Of a DNA stretch of 64,000 nucleotides, positions 1-7,375 are shown one piece after another; the stretch's first letter is position 1, and each line of letters opens with the position of its first letter. The translations under genes were made by a program, and so were the position numbers. The notes beneath the pieces were generated by a model. That model was not told the DNA's origin. It saw nothing but the letters and a program-made list of their open reading frames with translations, and ran no database searches. This DNA is from Bradyrhizobium liaoningense (GTDB lineage: Bacteria; Pseudomonadota; Alphaproteobacteria; Rhizobiales; Xanthobacteraceae), in assembly GCF_018130955.1 (NCBI RefSeq), contig NZ_JAFCJM010000005.1, positions 1 to 64,000 of the forward strand, in the 5' to 3' direction.

Positions 1-45
1 CCCCTGGATGGCCCGGTCGCTGATGCCGCGCGGTTGGAAATTCAT
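1..45 (-). CDS. 5' tip of a leftward gene, possibly isocitrate lyase (partial)
   Basis: Only the first 15 codons are in the window, starting at an ATG whose first base is 45 on the minus strand. The peptide begins MNFQPRGISDRAIQ. A ribosome binding site (AAGGGA) sits a few bases upstream of the ATG, which supports a real start. The gene is divergent from the ScfR-type regulator at 191. Isocitrate lyases of related rhizobia are recalled to start in a similar way, and ScfR regulators often sit beside glyoxylate-cycle or acyl-CoA genes, so isocitrate lyase is a guess. Fifteen residues cannot prove it. Confidence 0.35.
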   Translation of the reverse strand, partial: MNFQPRGISDRAIQG

Positions 46-133
46 GTCCGTGATCCCTTCGATGACGACAAACTGGCAGCGTTTGTACGCCCGCCGGCGC
101 CGGCGACCAGCCAAGTCAGGGAAAACTTGTCAC

Positions 134-174
134 ACTTTACAAGAATTCAGTGTATAGCTGTAAGAATCTTACAC
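134..174. promoter_or_regulatory. Palindromic operators between the divergent genes at the left edge
   Basis: A perfect inverted repeat TGTAAGA-A-TCTTACA lies at 159-173, just upstream of the XRE/ScfR gene. A second, looser one (TACA-N9-TGTA) lies at 138-154. The AT-rich stretch stands out against the GC-rich surroundings. The position suggests an operator through which the regulator controls itself and the divergent gene. The link to this regulator is inferred. Confidence 0.5.
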
Positions 175-190
175 TTCCCGAGGCCCCGCT

Positions 191-1630
191 ATGACCACCT
201 CCGGCGCCCGCTCGATCTTCATGGGACCGCGACTGCGGCGGCTGCGGCGCGACCTGGGGCTGACCCAGGCGGACATGGCGGCCGATCTGGAGATTTCCGC
301 CCCCTATGTCGCGCTGCTGGAGCGCAATCAGCGGCCGGTGACGGCGGATATGCTGCTGCGCCTCGCCCGCACCTACAAGATCGATCTGGCCGATGTCGCA
401 GGCGACGGCGGCGCCGATCACACGGCGCGGATGCAGTCCGTCCTGAAGGATCCGATGTTTTCCGACATCGACATCCCCGCGCTCGAAATCAGCGACCTCG
501 CCGTCAGCTATCCCGGAATGACCGAGGCATTCCTTCGCCTCTACACCGCCTATCGCGAAGAGCAACTGGCGCTGGCGGAACGCAGAGACCCCGCGATGGC
601 GGGCGCAGCCGCATCTTCGGGTCATGACAATTTTGACGCCAACGATCCCGTCGCAGACGTCAGGCGGTTTCTCGCCGCGCGTCGCAACAATTTTGCCAAT
701 CTCGACGACGCTGCCGAACGCATCGCTCAAGACTCCTCCGGGACGGCCGGCTTCATCGAGCGGCTTCGGACTCGCCATAACCTTCAAGTCCGCTATCTGC
801 CGCCCAATGTCATGCTCGGCGCGGTCAGGCGCCTGGACCTGCATCGCAGGCAATTGCTGCTCGAGGATTCGCTCGACACCGCTAGTCTGCATTTCGAATT
901 GGCCAAGCAACTCACTTATCTCGAAATGGAAGACGAGATCGCGGCCGCACTGGAAGCCGGCAAGTTCACGTCCGAGAGCGCCCAGCTATTGGCACGGCGG
1001 GCGCTCGGCGCCTATGCCGCAGCTGCCCTCATCATGCCGTACTCCGCATTTGCAAAGGCGGTCGACGCGCGTCGTTACGATCTTGAGGCGCTCGCGCGCC
1101 AGTTCGGCACCAGTTTTGAGCAGACCGCCCACCGCGTCACGACCTTGCAGCGGCCCGGACTCGAGAAGATCCCGTTCTTCCTGATCCGTGTCGATCCCGC
1201 GGGCAATATTTCGAAACTGCTCGACGGTGCCGGATTTCCGTTCGCCAAGCACGGCGGCGCATGCCCGCTGTGGTCGGTCCATGGGATCTTCAAGACGCCA
1301 CGTCAGATCGTGACGCAGTGGCTGGAACTGCCTGACGGGAAGCGGTTCTTCTCCATCGCCCGCACCGTCACCGCCGGCGGCGGCTCGTTCGGCGCCGCGC
1401 GCGTGGAGCGGGCCATCGCGATCGGCTGCGCCGCCGAACATGCGGGGCAGCTGATCTACACGCGCGATCGAAAGGAGCCGCCTGCCGACGAGCCGACGCC
1501 GATCGGCGTCGCATGCCGCGTCTGCCACCGCCCAAGATGCACCGCGCGCTCCGCGCCGCCCATCGGACGCGAGCTGCTGCCCGATGATTTCAGGACGCTG
1601 AGCGTGCCGTTCGGGTTCTCGGCGGACTGA
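191..1630 (+). CDS. XRE-family transcriptional regulator, ScfR (short-chain fatty acyl-CoA regulator) type
   Basis: The 479-residue protein has an N-terminal XRE helix-turn-helix at about residues 13-66 (LGLTQADMAADLEISAPYVA), then an IrrE-like domain around 155-290 and a C-terminal DUF2083-type region. The zinc-protease signature expected in the IrrE-like domain is degenerate: around residue 234 it reads HFELAKQ, not HExxH, as is usual for regulators of this type that sense a ligand and do not cleave protein. Cysteines cluster near the C-terminus (CRVCHRPRC). Proteins of this architecture (RamB, ScfR, MccR) control glyoxylate-cycle, acyl-CoA or propionate genes. Palindromes in front of the gene fit autoregulation. 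Family assignment is firm; the effector is unknown. Confidence 0.85.
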   Translation: MTTSGARSIFMGPRLRRLRRDLGLTQADMAADLEISAPYVALLERNQRPVTADMLLRLARTYKIDLADVAGDGGADHTARMQSVLKDPMFSDIDIPALEISDLAVSYPGMTEAFLRLYTAYREEQLALAERRDPAMAGAAASSGHDNFDANDPVADVRRFLAARRNNFANLDDAAERIAQDSSGTAGFIERLRTRHNLQVRYLPPNVMLGAVRRLDLHRRQLLLEDSLDTASLHFELAKQLTYLEMEDEIAAALEAGKFTSESAQLLARRALGAYAAAALIMPYSAFAKAVDARRYDLEALARQFGTSFEQTAHRVTTLQRPGLEKIPFFLIRVDPAGNISKLLDGAGFPFAKHGGACPLWSVHGIFKTPRQIVTQWLELPDGKRFFSIARTVTAGGGSFGAARVERAIAIGCAAEHAGQLIYTRDRKEPPADEPTPIGVACRVCHRPRCTARSAPPIGRELLPDDFRTLSVPFGFSAD

Positions 1631-1779
1631 AGCGACGCGTCGGACATGTTGATGGTCGGCGCGCGGATGCTATTGACGCTGCCATGGGCAGACCAAACAC
1701 CCGCGCGCTGGAGCGGCAAGCCGGAGAGGTGGCGGCGTTGGTGCGCAAGAAATGTAGCTTAGCAAATCATAAAACATGA

Positions 1780-2871
1780 TCAGGCGCGCGACGCGGGCGA
1801 ACCCGCCGTCTGCTGCGGTTGCGGCGCGCCGCCATGGTCGACGAGCAGGTCCGTGAGCCCCGCTCCCAGCCACATGCCGCCGAGCACGAGCCAGGCGGTG
1901 AGTGCGAACACCGAGGCGCCGGTCACGCCGGCACCGACTGCGCAGCCGCCGGCAAGCATCGCGCCGAATCCCATCATCACGGCGCCGAGCAGATAGCGTC
2001 GCATGCCGAGCCCGTCCGAGAATCCCTCGAGCGCCAGCTCATGCGCACGCGCGGCCGCGATGAAGGAGCCGAGGAATACGCCGGGAATGATGCCGAGATC
2101 AAAGCCGAGCCGGAGCTGCGAACTGTTCAGCACCAGCATCAGCAGTTCCGCCGACGGTCCGCTGAAGGTGAGGCTCTTCAGCGTCACCGGCGCAAACGAA
2201 GCCTGCGAGAGCTGGTAGGTAAAGAACCAGCCGGCAACCACCGCCGCGCCGGTTGCGAGCGCGGAGAGGATCAGGCGGCGCGGCAAGTCGCTGCGAAAGG
2301 CGAAGGCGAGACCCGCGATCAGCCACAAGCCGCCGAAGGCGAGCTTTTCGGGCAAGCCTGCGCCGAACAACGCCATGATGTCGCGCGACGGTCCGCCGTC
2401 GACCAGCCACAGATTGGTGACCCATTCGCGCGCGGGCGACAGCAATCCGCGATAGGACGCCTGCGCTGTCACCGCGAACACCAGGCCCGACAGCAGGGCC
2501 CTGAGATTGCCATTGGCCGAGAGCACGAGCAGCCGGCTGGCGCACCCGCGCGCCAAAATCATGCCGCAACCGAACATCACCCCGCCCGCGAGCGCGCCGG
2601 AGATACTGCCCTGCTGCGCGAGCTGCCGCGCCTCGGAGACGTCGAGCAAGCCGAGCGCGACAAAAGCCTGCGTGCCCAGAAGAGCCGCGGCAAAGGTCAG
2701 CAGCCAGACTGCAAGGCGCGGGCCGCCCTCACCGCGGGAGAATTCGACGGCCGCGGCGCGCAGGCAGAAGCGGCTGCGCTGGGCGAAGAAGCCGAACAGG
2801 CCGCCGACCAGAAGGCCGCCGAGCCATGACAGCCGGTCCTCGCCGAGGAGATCGATGAGTGGCGTCAGCAC
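1780..2871 (-). CDS. YeeE/YedE family membrane transporter (thiosulfate/sulfur compound uptake)
   Basis: This 363-residue protein is almost entirely hydrophobic helices and carries the family cysteine motifs RSRFCLR (near residue 38), ARGCASRL (about 107) and AGGCAVGAG (about 311). These are typical of YeeE/YedE (DUF395, TsuA-like) channels that pass thiosulfate or related sulfur anions using conserved cysteines. The start is a GTG preceded by GGAAGG. It is the last gene of the leftward sox block. A second member of the family (14367-15446) lies on the other side of the locus. Transport of a sulfur compound is known for the family; the exact substrate here is inferred from context. Confidence 0.85.
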   Translation of the reverse strand: MLTPLIDLLGEDRLSWLGGLLVGGLFGFFAQRSRFCLRAAAVEFSRGEGGPRLAVWLLTFAAALLGTQAFVALGLLDVSEARQLAQQGSISGALAGGVMFGCGMILARGCASRLLVLSANGNLRALLSGLVFAVTAQASYRGLLSPAREWVTNLWLVDGGPSRDIMALFGAGLPEKLAFGGLWLIAGLAFAFRSDLPRRLILSALATGAAVVAGWFFTYQLSQASFAPVTLKSLTFSGPSAELLMLVLNSSQLRLGFDLGIIPGVFLGSFIAAARAHELALEGFSDGLGMRRYLLGAVMMGFGAMLAGGCAVGAGVTGASVFALTAWLVLGGMWLGAGLTDLLVDHGGAPQPQQTAGSPASRA

Positions 2872-2970
2872 GGCCGCCTTCCATTGAGGTCCGCCAATCT
2901 ATCGCGCGGCGCGGCCTCACCAAATGAGCCAAATCAAGGCCCCGAGCTTTGCAGGAGATCGCCGCGCCGG

Positions 2971-3414
2971 TCAGGGGCGCAGATAGGCATAGCCCTGCTG
3001 TTGCAGCTCGGCGAGCCGAACGACGCCGCCCTTCTCGGCCACCACGAAGCCGGGCGTGAGGTCGTCGAGCTTGACGCCCTGCGCCTTCATCGTGTTGGCG
3101 CAGGCATCAAATCCGACGCCGGCGTCAGTGAGCTTCTTCATCATCGCAACTGTGTGGTCCTCGGCCGCCAGCGCGTGGAAGGCGCGCAGCGCCGGCCCAT
3201 GCACGACCAGCCTGATATCGGCCTTGCCCGGCCCGCCGACGCCGTCGACATGGTTCTGGAGGTTGCCCAGCACGAAGACGACCCGCTCGGCATCGGCGAG
3301 GTGATAGACGACGCGCTGTCGCGCGGGCGTTTCCGTCGCCGCGGCCGCCTCGCGCACAGCAAGAGCGCCAAATAGTCCGGCAAGGCTCGCGCGAAGCATG
3401 GATCGACGCCGCAT
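2971..3414 (-). CDS. Periplasmic DsrE/DsrF-like family protein
   Basis: The 147-residue protein has an N-terminal signal sequence (residues 1-25, MRRRSMLRASLAGLFG...) and a DsrE-like alpha/beta fold. A single conserved cysteine lies in GFDACANTM, the position used for sulfur binding in this family. The ATG at 3414 was chosen because an AGGAGGG ribosome binding site precedes it. The start region and first codons are nearly the same as those of the cytochrome c gene at 4032 because of a local duplication (see 3377-3530). Its place in the sox operon suggests handling of sulfane sulfur in the periplasm. Family assignment is good; the reaction is unknown. Confidence 0.75.
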   Translation of the reverse strand: MRRRSMLRASLAGLFGALAVREAAAATETPARQRVVYHLADAERVVFVLGNLQNHVDGVGGPGKADIRLVVHGPALRAFHALAAEDHTVAMMKKLTDAGVGFDACANTMKAQGVKLDDLTPGFVVAEKGGVVRLAELQQQGYAYLRP

Positions 3415-3530
3415 GGTCCCTCCTATCGTGTCTGCTTGATGTATTCGGCAATGCGACTGGCCGCGTCTTCCCGCGAACAGGTCCAGGACAAATGGTTCGT
3501 ATCTTCGGTCGTCTCGCGCTGCACTCCAGA
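3377..3530. repeat. Duplicated segment, copy 1 (paired with 3994-4146)
   Basis: This stretch aligns with 3994-4146. Both hold the end of a hydrolase reading frame, a short intergenic spacer with the same ribosome binding site, and the start codon plus the first ~16 codons of the next gene. The core TCCTATCGTGTCTGCTTGAT is identical in both. Divergence elsewhere and a frameshift in copy 1 show that the duplication is not recent. Confidence 0.8.
3423..3530 (-). pseudogene. Remnant of the 3' end of a duplicated alpha/beta hydrolase gene
   Basis: Read on the minus strand, this region encodes residues like the last ~30 of the intact hydrolase at 4041-4946. Part is in one frame (EPFVLDLFAG against DHFFRDLFAE) and the rest, after a 1-bp insertion, in another (IAEYIKQTR-stop against IAEFIKQTR-stop). 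Nothing of the catalytic domain is left. It is a broken by-product of the duplication that also gave the DsrE-like gene at 2971-3414 its start region. Confidence 0.75.
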
Positions 3531-3591
3531 ACGCAATCCCGTGCCCGAGACGCTCGGTCCTCACGATCGGTTGTGCGCCAATCCCAGCAAT

Positions 3592-4032
3592 TTACTGCTT
3601 GGCCTTTCCGTCCTTGTCAAACTGGGCAATGAAGGCCCAGAGATCATTGATTTCTTTTTCGTTCTTGATCCCGGCAAACGCCATCTTGGTGCCGGGTATC
3701 TTCGCCTTGGGGTCCCTGATGTAGTCCTTGAATTGTGCCTCGTTCCACGTGATCCCGGAATTCTTGTTGGCATCGGAATAATTGTAGTCTGGCGCGACAC
3801 CCGACTTCCGGCCGTCGAGGCCGTTGAGCTCGGGTCCAACCTTGTTTCTGGCTCCCTCGCCGACTGCGTGGCAAGCCAGGCACTTGTTGAATGAGGACTT
3901 GCCTGCCGCAAAATCCTGCGCAGACGAGGTCAAAGCTCCTGCGAGCAGAACGACAGCCGACCCGAGGAGCCGCGCGGCAACGACACCAGATCGTCTGGCA
4001 AGGCGCGCGCGAGGCATGAATCGACACTGCAT
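3592..4032 (-). CDS. Periplasmic class I cytochrome c
   Basis: The 146-residue protein has a signal sequence followed by one heme-binding motif (CLACH in NKCLACHAVGEGARNKVGP) and a distal methionine candidate in GTKMAFAG, the pattern of cytochrome c2/c550 electron carriers. The ATG at 4032 follows AGGAG at a spacing of 5 and was preferred to an upstream GTG (4038). It is transcribed with the sox genes, so it probably takes electrons released by SoxXA or SoxCD to the respiratory chain. That role is inferred from position; the fold and heme site are clear. Confidence 0.85.
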   Translation of the reverse strand: MQCRFMPRARLARRSGVVAARLLGSAVVLLAGALTSSAQDFAAGKSSFNKCLACHAVGEGARNKVGPELNGLDGRKSGVAPDYNYSDANKNSGITWNEAQFKDYIRDPKAKIPGTKMAFAGIKNEKEINDLWAFIAQFDKDGKAKQ

Positions 4033-4146
4033 GGTCACTCCTATCGTGTCTGCTTGATGAATTCGGCGATGCGGTCGGCGACATCCTCCGCGAACAGGTC
4101 GCGGAAGAAATGATCAGCGTCCTCGATTCTATCGAGCTGGACCCTG
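3994..4146. repeat. Duplicated segment, copy 2 (paired with 3377-3530)
   Basis: This is the intact counterpart of the repeat at 3377-3530. It spans the 3' end of the alpha/beta hydrolase gene, the spacer, and the start of the cytochrome c gene. Because both genes here are intact, this is likely the source copy. Confidence 0.75.
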
Positions 4147-4946
4147 CCGCCGCTCGAATCGGCAAGCGTCGCGAAGGTCGCTGCCACATCGGGCACGACC
4201 GTATCCTTGGTTGCGGCGAGCACCAGCACCGGCAGCTTCAGCCGTGCGACAAGCGCGGCCGTGTCCTGGCCGGCATCGGCGCCATAGAAGGAGACGAAGG
4301 CGCGCGCCGTCACCACCGCGTTGCGGCAATAGATGAAGCCCGGCGCATCCATCCATTCTCCACCGTGTCCCGCCGCGACGAGCTTCGTCGCCCGTTCCAG
4401 CAGCGGCTCTAGCGGCTTGCCGTAGGTCTGGGCATAGGAGGCGCGCAAGTCAGCCTCGGCTTTCGCGGTCACCGGCGCCAGCAGCACCGCGCCCGCGGCC
4501 GGCGAAGATTCGCTTGCTGCCAGATAGCGCGCGACCTGGTTGCCGCCGCGCGAATGACCGAGTGGAAAGACGAACCGGGACATGCTCCTTGCCCTCGTCA
4601 CCCAGGCGGCGATTTCGCCGACCGCATCGTCGGCGACGTAGTCGTGCCGCGTGGCGCAGTCATACATGCCCTTGCGGCGATCGAGCCCCAGCGACAGCGT
4701 ATGCGCGAGTGAGGCGATGCCGCGCTGCTCCAGCGCCTTCGCCACGCCCTGAATGACCTCCATGTCCTTGTGCGCGAGCGTGCCGTGGGTCATCACGACG
4801 AGCGGCGTGTCGGGTCCCATCGATGCCGGCGTGCGCAACGTGGCAAGCGTCGTGCGGCCATCGACCGACAGTTCGAGCTCCTGCTCGGCGGCGCCGGCAG
4901 GCCGCGCAAGAGTGAGCAAGACAGCCAGTCCCATCAACCATCGCAT
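4041..4946 (-). CDS. Secreted alpha/beta hydrolase of the sox locus
   Basis: The 301-residue protein has an N-terminal signal peptide (about 19 residues, ending PAGAAEQ) and an alpha/beta-hydrolase fold. The nucleophile elbow GHSRGG is near residue 149, an acid candidate in ATKDTVVPD is near 250, and the histidine in DADHFFRD is near 278, so the Ser-Asp-His triad appears complete. It sits between a DsrE-like gene and a cytochrome c gene in the sox operon. Hydrolases of this kind occur beside sox genes in related bacteria, but no role in thiosulfate oxidation is established that I know of. The substrate is unknown. Confidence 0.8.
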   Translation of the reverse strand: MRWLMGLAVLLTLARPAGAAEQELELSVDGRTTLATLRTPASMGPDTPLVVMTHGTLAHKDMEVIQGVAKALEQRGIASLAHTLSLGLDRRKGMYDCATRHDYVADDAVGEIAAWVTRARSMSRFVFPLGHSRGGNQVARYLAASESSPAAGAVLLAPVTAKAEADLRASYAQTYGKPLEPLLERATKLVAAGHGGEWMDAPGFIYCRNAVVTARAFVSFYGADAGQDTAALVARLKLPVLVLAATKDTVVPDVAATFATLADSSGGRVQLDRIEDADHFFRDLFAEDVADRIAEFIKQTR

Positions 4947-4960
4947 CGGCGTCTCTCTCC

Positions 4961-5425
4961 TCAGGGACGGACGATCGTCCAGTTCTTTTCCGCAAGATCC
5001 ATCAGCGCGGCAACACCGACCTGGGTGACGCTGACACCCTCGATCAGCGGCGGCCGCCGGCCTTCTTCCTTCGCCGCGAGCGTCTCCAGCGTATTGCCGC
5101 AGGCGATGAAGCTCACATTGGGCATCGATTTCAAAAAATTCACCAGGCGCTCCTTCACCGGCGAGCGATCGTCCAACAGCATGTCGAGGCCGCCGTTGAA
5201 GGCGACCACCACGATCTCGACGTCCTCACCCTGTCCCGAATAGTGTCGCGAGACGTTGGCTGCAACATCGAGAACGGCCCGCATCTTGACCGGATCGTCG
5301 TCACTGATCTGCAGCGCGAGCCTGTGCGGCTCGGCCGCCCGGGACGGAGCAACGTTCGTCACGACAGAGGCGGCAGCGACCAGCCCGCGAAGCAATCCGC
5401 GGCGGCTCGCCTGCCCGCGGCTCAC
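4961..5425 (-). CDS. Periplasmic DsrE/DsrF-like protein with Tat-type signal
   Basis: The 154-residue protein starts with a twin-arginine-like signal (SRRGLLRG) and continues as a small alpha/beta DsrE-type domain, with a candidate sulfur-carrying cysteine in FIACGNTL. Its start overlaps the soxD stop codon by four bases (ATGA), which points to translational coupling. It is the first of two DsrE-like genes downstream of soxD. A role in carrying or trapping sulfur in the periplasm is inferred. Confidence 0.75.
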   Translation of the reverse strand: MSRGQASRRGLLRGLVAAASVVTNVAPSRAAEPHRLALQISDDDPVKMRAVLDVAANVSRHYSGQGEDVEIVVVAFNGGLDMLLDDRSPVKERLVNFLKSMPNVSFIACGNTLETLAAKEEGRRPPLIEGVSVTQVGVAALMDLAEKNWTIVRP

Positions 5426-6114
5426 TCTACGCCCCGCGACTTCTTGTCCTTGCTGTCCTCAGGGGTCACGTCAATCGCAGCGGCGCGCGCGGTGATCTTC
5501 ACCGGCGCGATGCAATCCTTCATGCAAGGATCCTTCTGCCAGAACGACTTCTCCGTGGCGGCGCGATCGTCCATCACAAATCCCTGCTCGTTCGGCATCT
5601 TGATCGCAGCGAGGTTCTTGTTGGTCAGCTCGAAGTTCTGGTCGGTGATGACGTCGTTCAGGAACAGGACGTAGGCGACCAGCGCATAATATTCGTCGAC
5701 GGATAACGACTCCGCATTGCCATAGGGCATGGCGTGACGGACGTAGTCGAACACGGTCGAGGCGTAGGGCCAGTAGGAGCCCACCGTCTTGACCGGATTG
5801 TCTGACGTCAGCGAGCCCTTGCCGCCGGCCAGCACCGGCCAGCGGCCGTTGCCTTCGCCGAACTCGCCGTGGCAGGACGCGCAATTGTCCATGAACAGCT
5901 TTTCGCCCTGGGCAACCGTGCCCTTGCCGTCCGGCAGCCCCAGACCATCTGGCCGCACGTCGATATCCCAGCCGCGGATTTCCGCCGCGGTCGGCGCGCG
6001 GCCGATGCGATAGCGCGGGCCGCCTTTGGCATCGGTCTTCTGCTGCGTGAGCGCGGGCGCGCTCATCGCGCAAACGAGCAGCGCCGCGGCCGCGACCTTA
6101 AGCGACTTCGACAT
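5422..6114 (-). CDS. soxD: SoxD, cytochrome c subunit of sulfane dehydrogenase
   Basis: The protein has 230 residues with a signal peptide, one heme c motif CASCH (78-82) in an MDNCASCHGEFGEG context, and a heme-ligand methionine candidate in RHAMPYGN. SoxD forms SoxCD with SoxC and takes electrons during oxidation of the sulfane sulfur bound to SoxY. Only one CxxCH is present, whereas the Paracoccus protein is recalled as diheme and longer. The ATG at 6114 lies inside the end of soxC (17-bp overlap). A C-terminal CMKDC pair is a further feature. Confidence 0.92.
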   Translation of the reverse strand: MSKSLKVAAAALLVCAMSAPALTQQKTDAKGGPRYRIGRAPTAAEIRGWDIDVRPDGLGLPDGKGTVAQGEKLFMDNCASCHGEFGEGNGRWPVLAGGKGSLTSDNPVKTVGSYWPYASTVFDYVRHAMPYGNAESLSVDEYYALVAYVLFLNDVITDQNFELTNKNLAAIKMPNEQGFVMDDRAATEKSFWQKDPCMKDCIAPVKITARAAAIDVTPEDSKDKKSRGVE

Positions 6115-7369
6115 TCTCGACCTCACCATTGGCCTGAACATGCCAGGTCTGGATGCCATTGTTGTGATAGATGGAGTTGACGCCGCGGATCTTGCGCAGC
6201 TCGGCCTTGCTCGGCTGCACATAGCCGGTCTCGTCCTGCACCCGTGATTGCAGCAGCAGCGGCGCGCCGTTCCAGTCGAACTCGTAGTAGAAGCGCGTCA
6301 GCGCCTTGTCGAGCACCGGCCCGTCGAGCCGCGCCGGCCACCAGTTGCGGCCGCCATCGAGCGAGACGTCGACGCGCTTGACCTTGCCGTTGCCGCTCCA
6401 GGCCAGGCCCGAGATGATGGTGAAACCCTTGCCGTGCCTGATCGGCGCCTGCGGACTGGGGCTCGTGATCACCGACTTGGCGTCCATCGACCAGGTGAAG
6501 CGACGCGCCTTTCCGTTGGGCATCAAGTCAGTGTATTTCGACGTCTCCTCGCGGGTGTGCCAGGGCTGGTCGCCGACCTTGATGCGGCGCAGCCACTTGA
6601 CCCAGAGATTGCCTTGCCAGCCCGGCACCACGAGCCGCATCGGATAGCCCTGCTCGGGATAGAGCGCCTCGCCGTTCATCTTGTAGGCGATGATGCAGTC
6701 GTCGAGCGCCTTCTCGATCGGCAGGCTGCGATCCATCGCGGCGGCATCGGCGCCCTCGACCAGCAGCCACTTGCCGTTGCTCTTGACGCCCGCTTCCTCC
6801 AGCAGCGTGCGCAGCGACACACCGGTGTACTGCACGCAATGGATCATGCCGTGGGTGAACTGGCAGCCATTGAGCTGGGCGCCCCGCCACTCCATGCCGG
6901 AATTCGCCGCGCACTCCATGAAGTGGATGCGATTGACGCGGGGATAGCGCTTGAGCTCCTCCAGCGTGAGGATCAGCGGGCGCTCCACCAGCCCGTGGAT
7001 CATCAGCCGGTGATCGGCCGGATCGATCTCGGCGATGCCGCCGTGATGGCGCTCGAAGCAGAGACCGTTCGGCGTGATGATTCCGTCGAGCTCATGCAGC
7101 GGAGTGAAGCTCACCGAGGACTCGCGCGAGGCGGTCAGCCATTCGACGTCACGCCGGACGACGTCCTTCTCGAATTTCGACGGCTTGCCATAGGGACGCA
7201 CGGCGACGCCTTCGCCGAGCGACTTGGTCCATTCGGGTACGCTGGGCGGCTGATTTGCGGGATTGCCGCCGCCGGCGAAGGCGGGCTTGGCGAGCACCGA
7301 CGCCGCAACGCCGGCACCAGCGGCCAGGAAAGTGCGTCGGGATTGCCGGGGACTGTCCATCTTCGACAT
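6098..7369 (-). CDS. soxC: SoxC, molybdenum subunit of sulfane dehydrogenase
   Basis: The 423-residue protein has a Tat signal (RQSRRTFLAAGAGVAAS), a sulfite-oxidase-type molybdopterin domain with the molybdenum-ligating cysteine in HFMECAANSG (C153), and a C-terminal dimerisation domain. With SoxD it oxidises the SoxY-bound sulfane sulfur in the periplasm. Its presence predicts complete oxidation of thiosulfate to sulfate without sulfur globules. It lies 6 bp after soxB and overlaps soxD. The length is that expected for the family. Confidence 0.95.
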   Translation of the reverse strand: MSKMDSPRQSRRTFLAAGAGVAASVLAKPAFAGGGNPANQPPSVPEWTKSLGEGVAVRPYGKPSKFEKDVVRRDVEWLTASRESSVSFTPLHELDGIITPNGLCFERHHGGIAEIDPADHRLMIHGLVERPLILTLEELKRYPRVNRIHFMECAANSGMEWRGAQLNGCQFTHGMIHCVQYTGVSLRTLLEEAGVKSNGKWLLVEGADAAAMDRSLPIEKALDDCIIAYKMNGEALYPEQGYPMRLVVPGWQGNLWVKWLRRIKVGDQPWHTREETSKYTDLMPNGKARRFTWSMDAKSVITSPSPQAPIRHGKGFTIISGLAWSGNGKVKRVDVSLDGGRNWWPARLDGPVLDKALTRFYYEFDWNGAPLLLQSRVQDETGYVQPSKAELRKIRGVNSIYHNNGIQTWHVQANGEVENVEVA

Positions 7370-7375
7370 CGCTTC

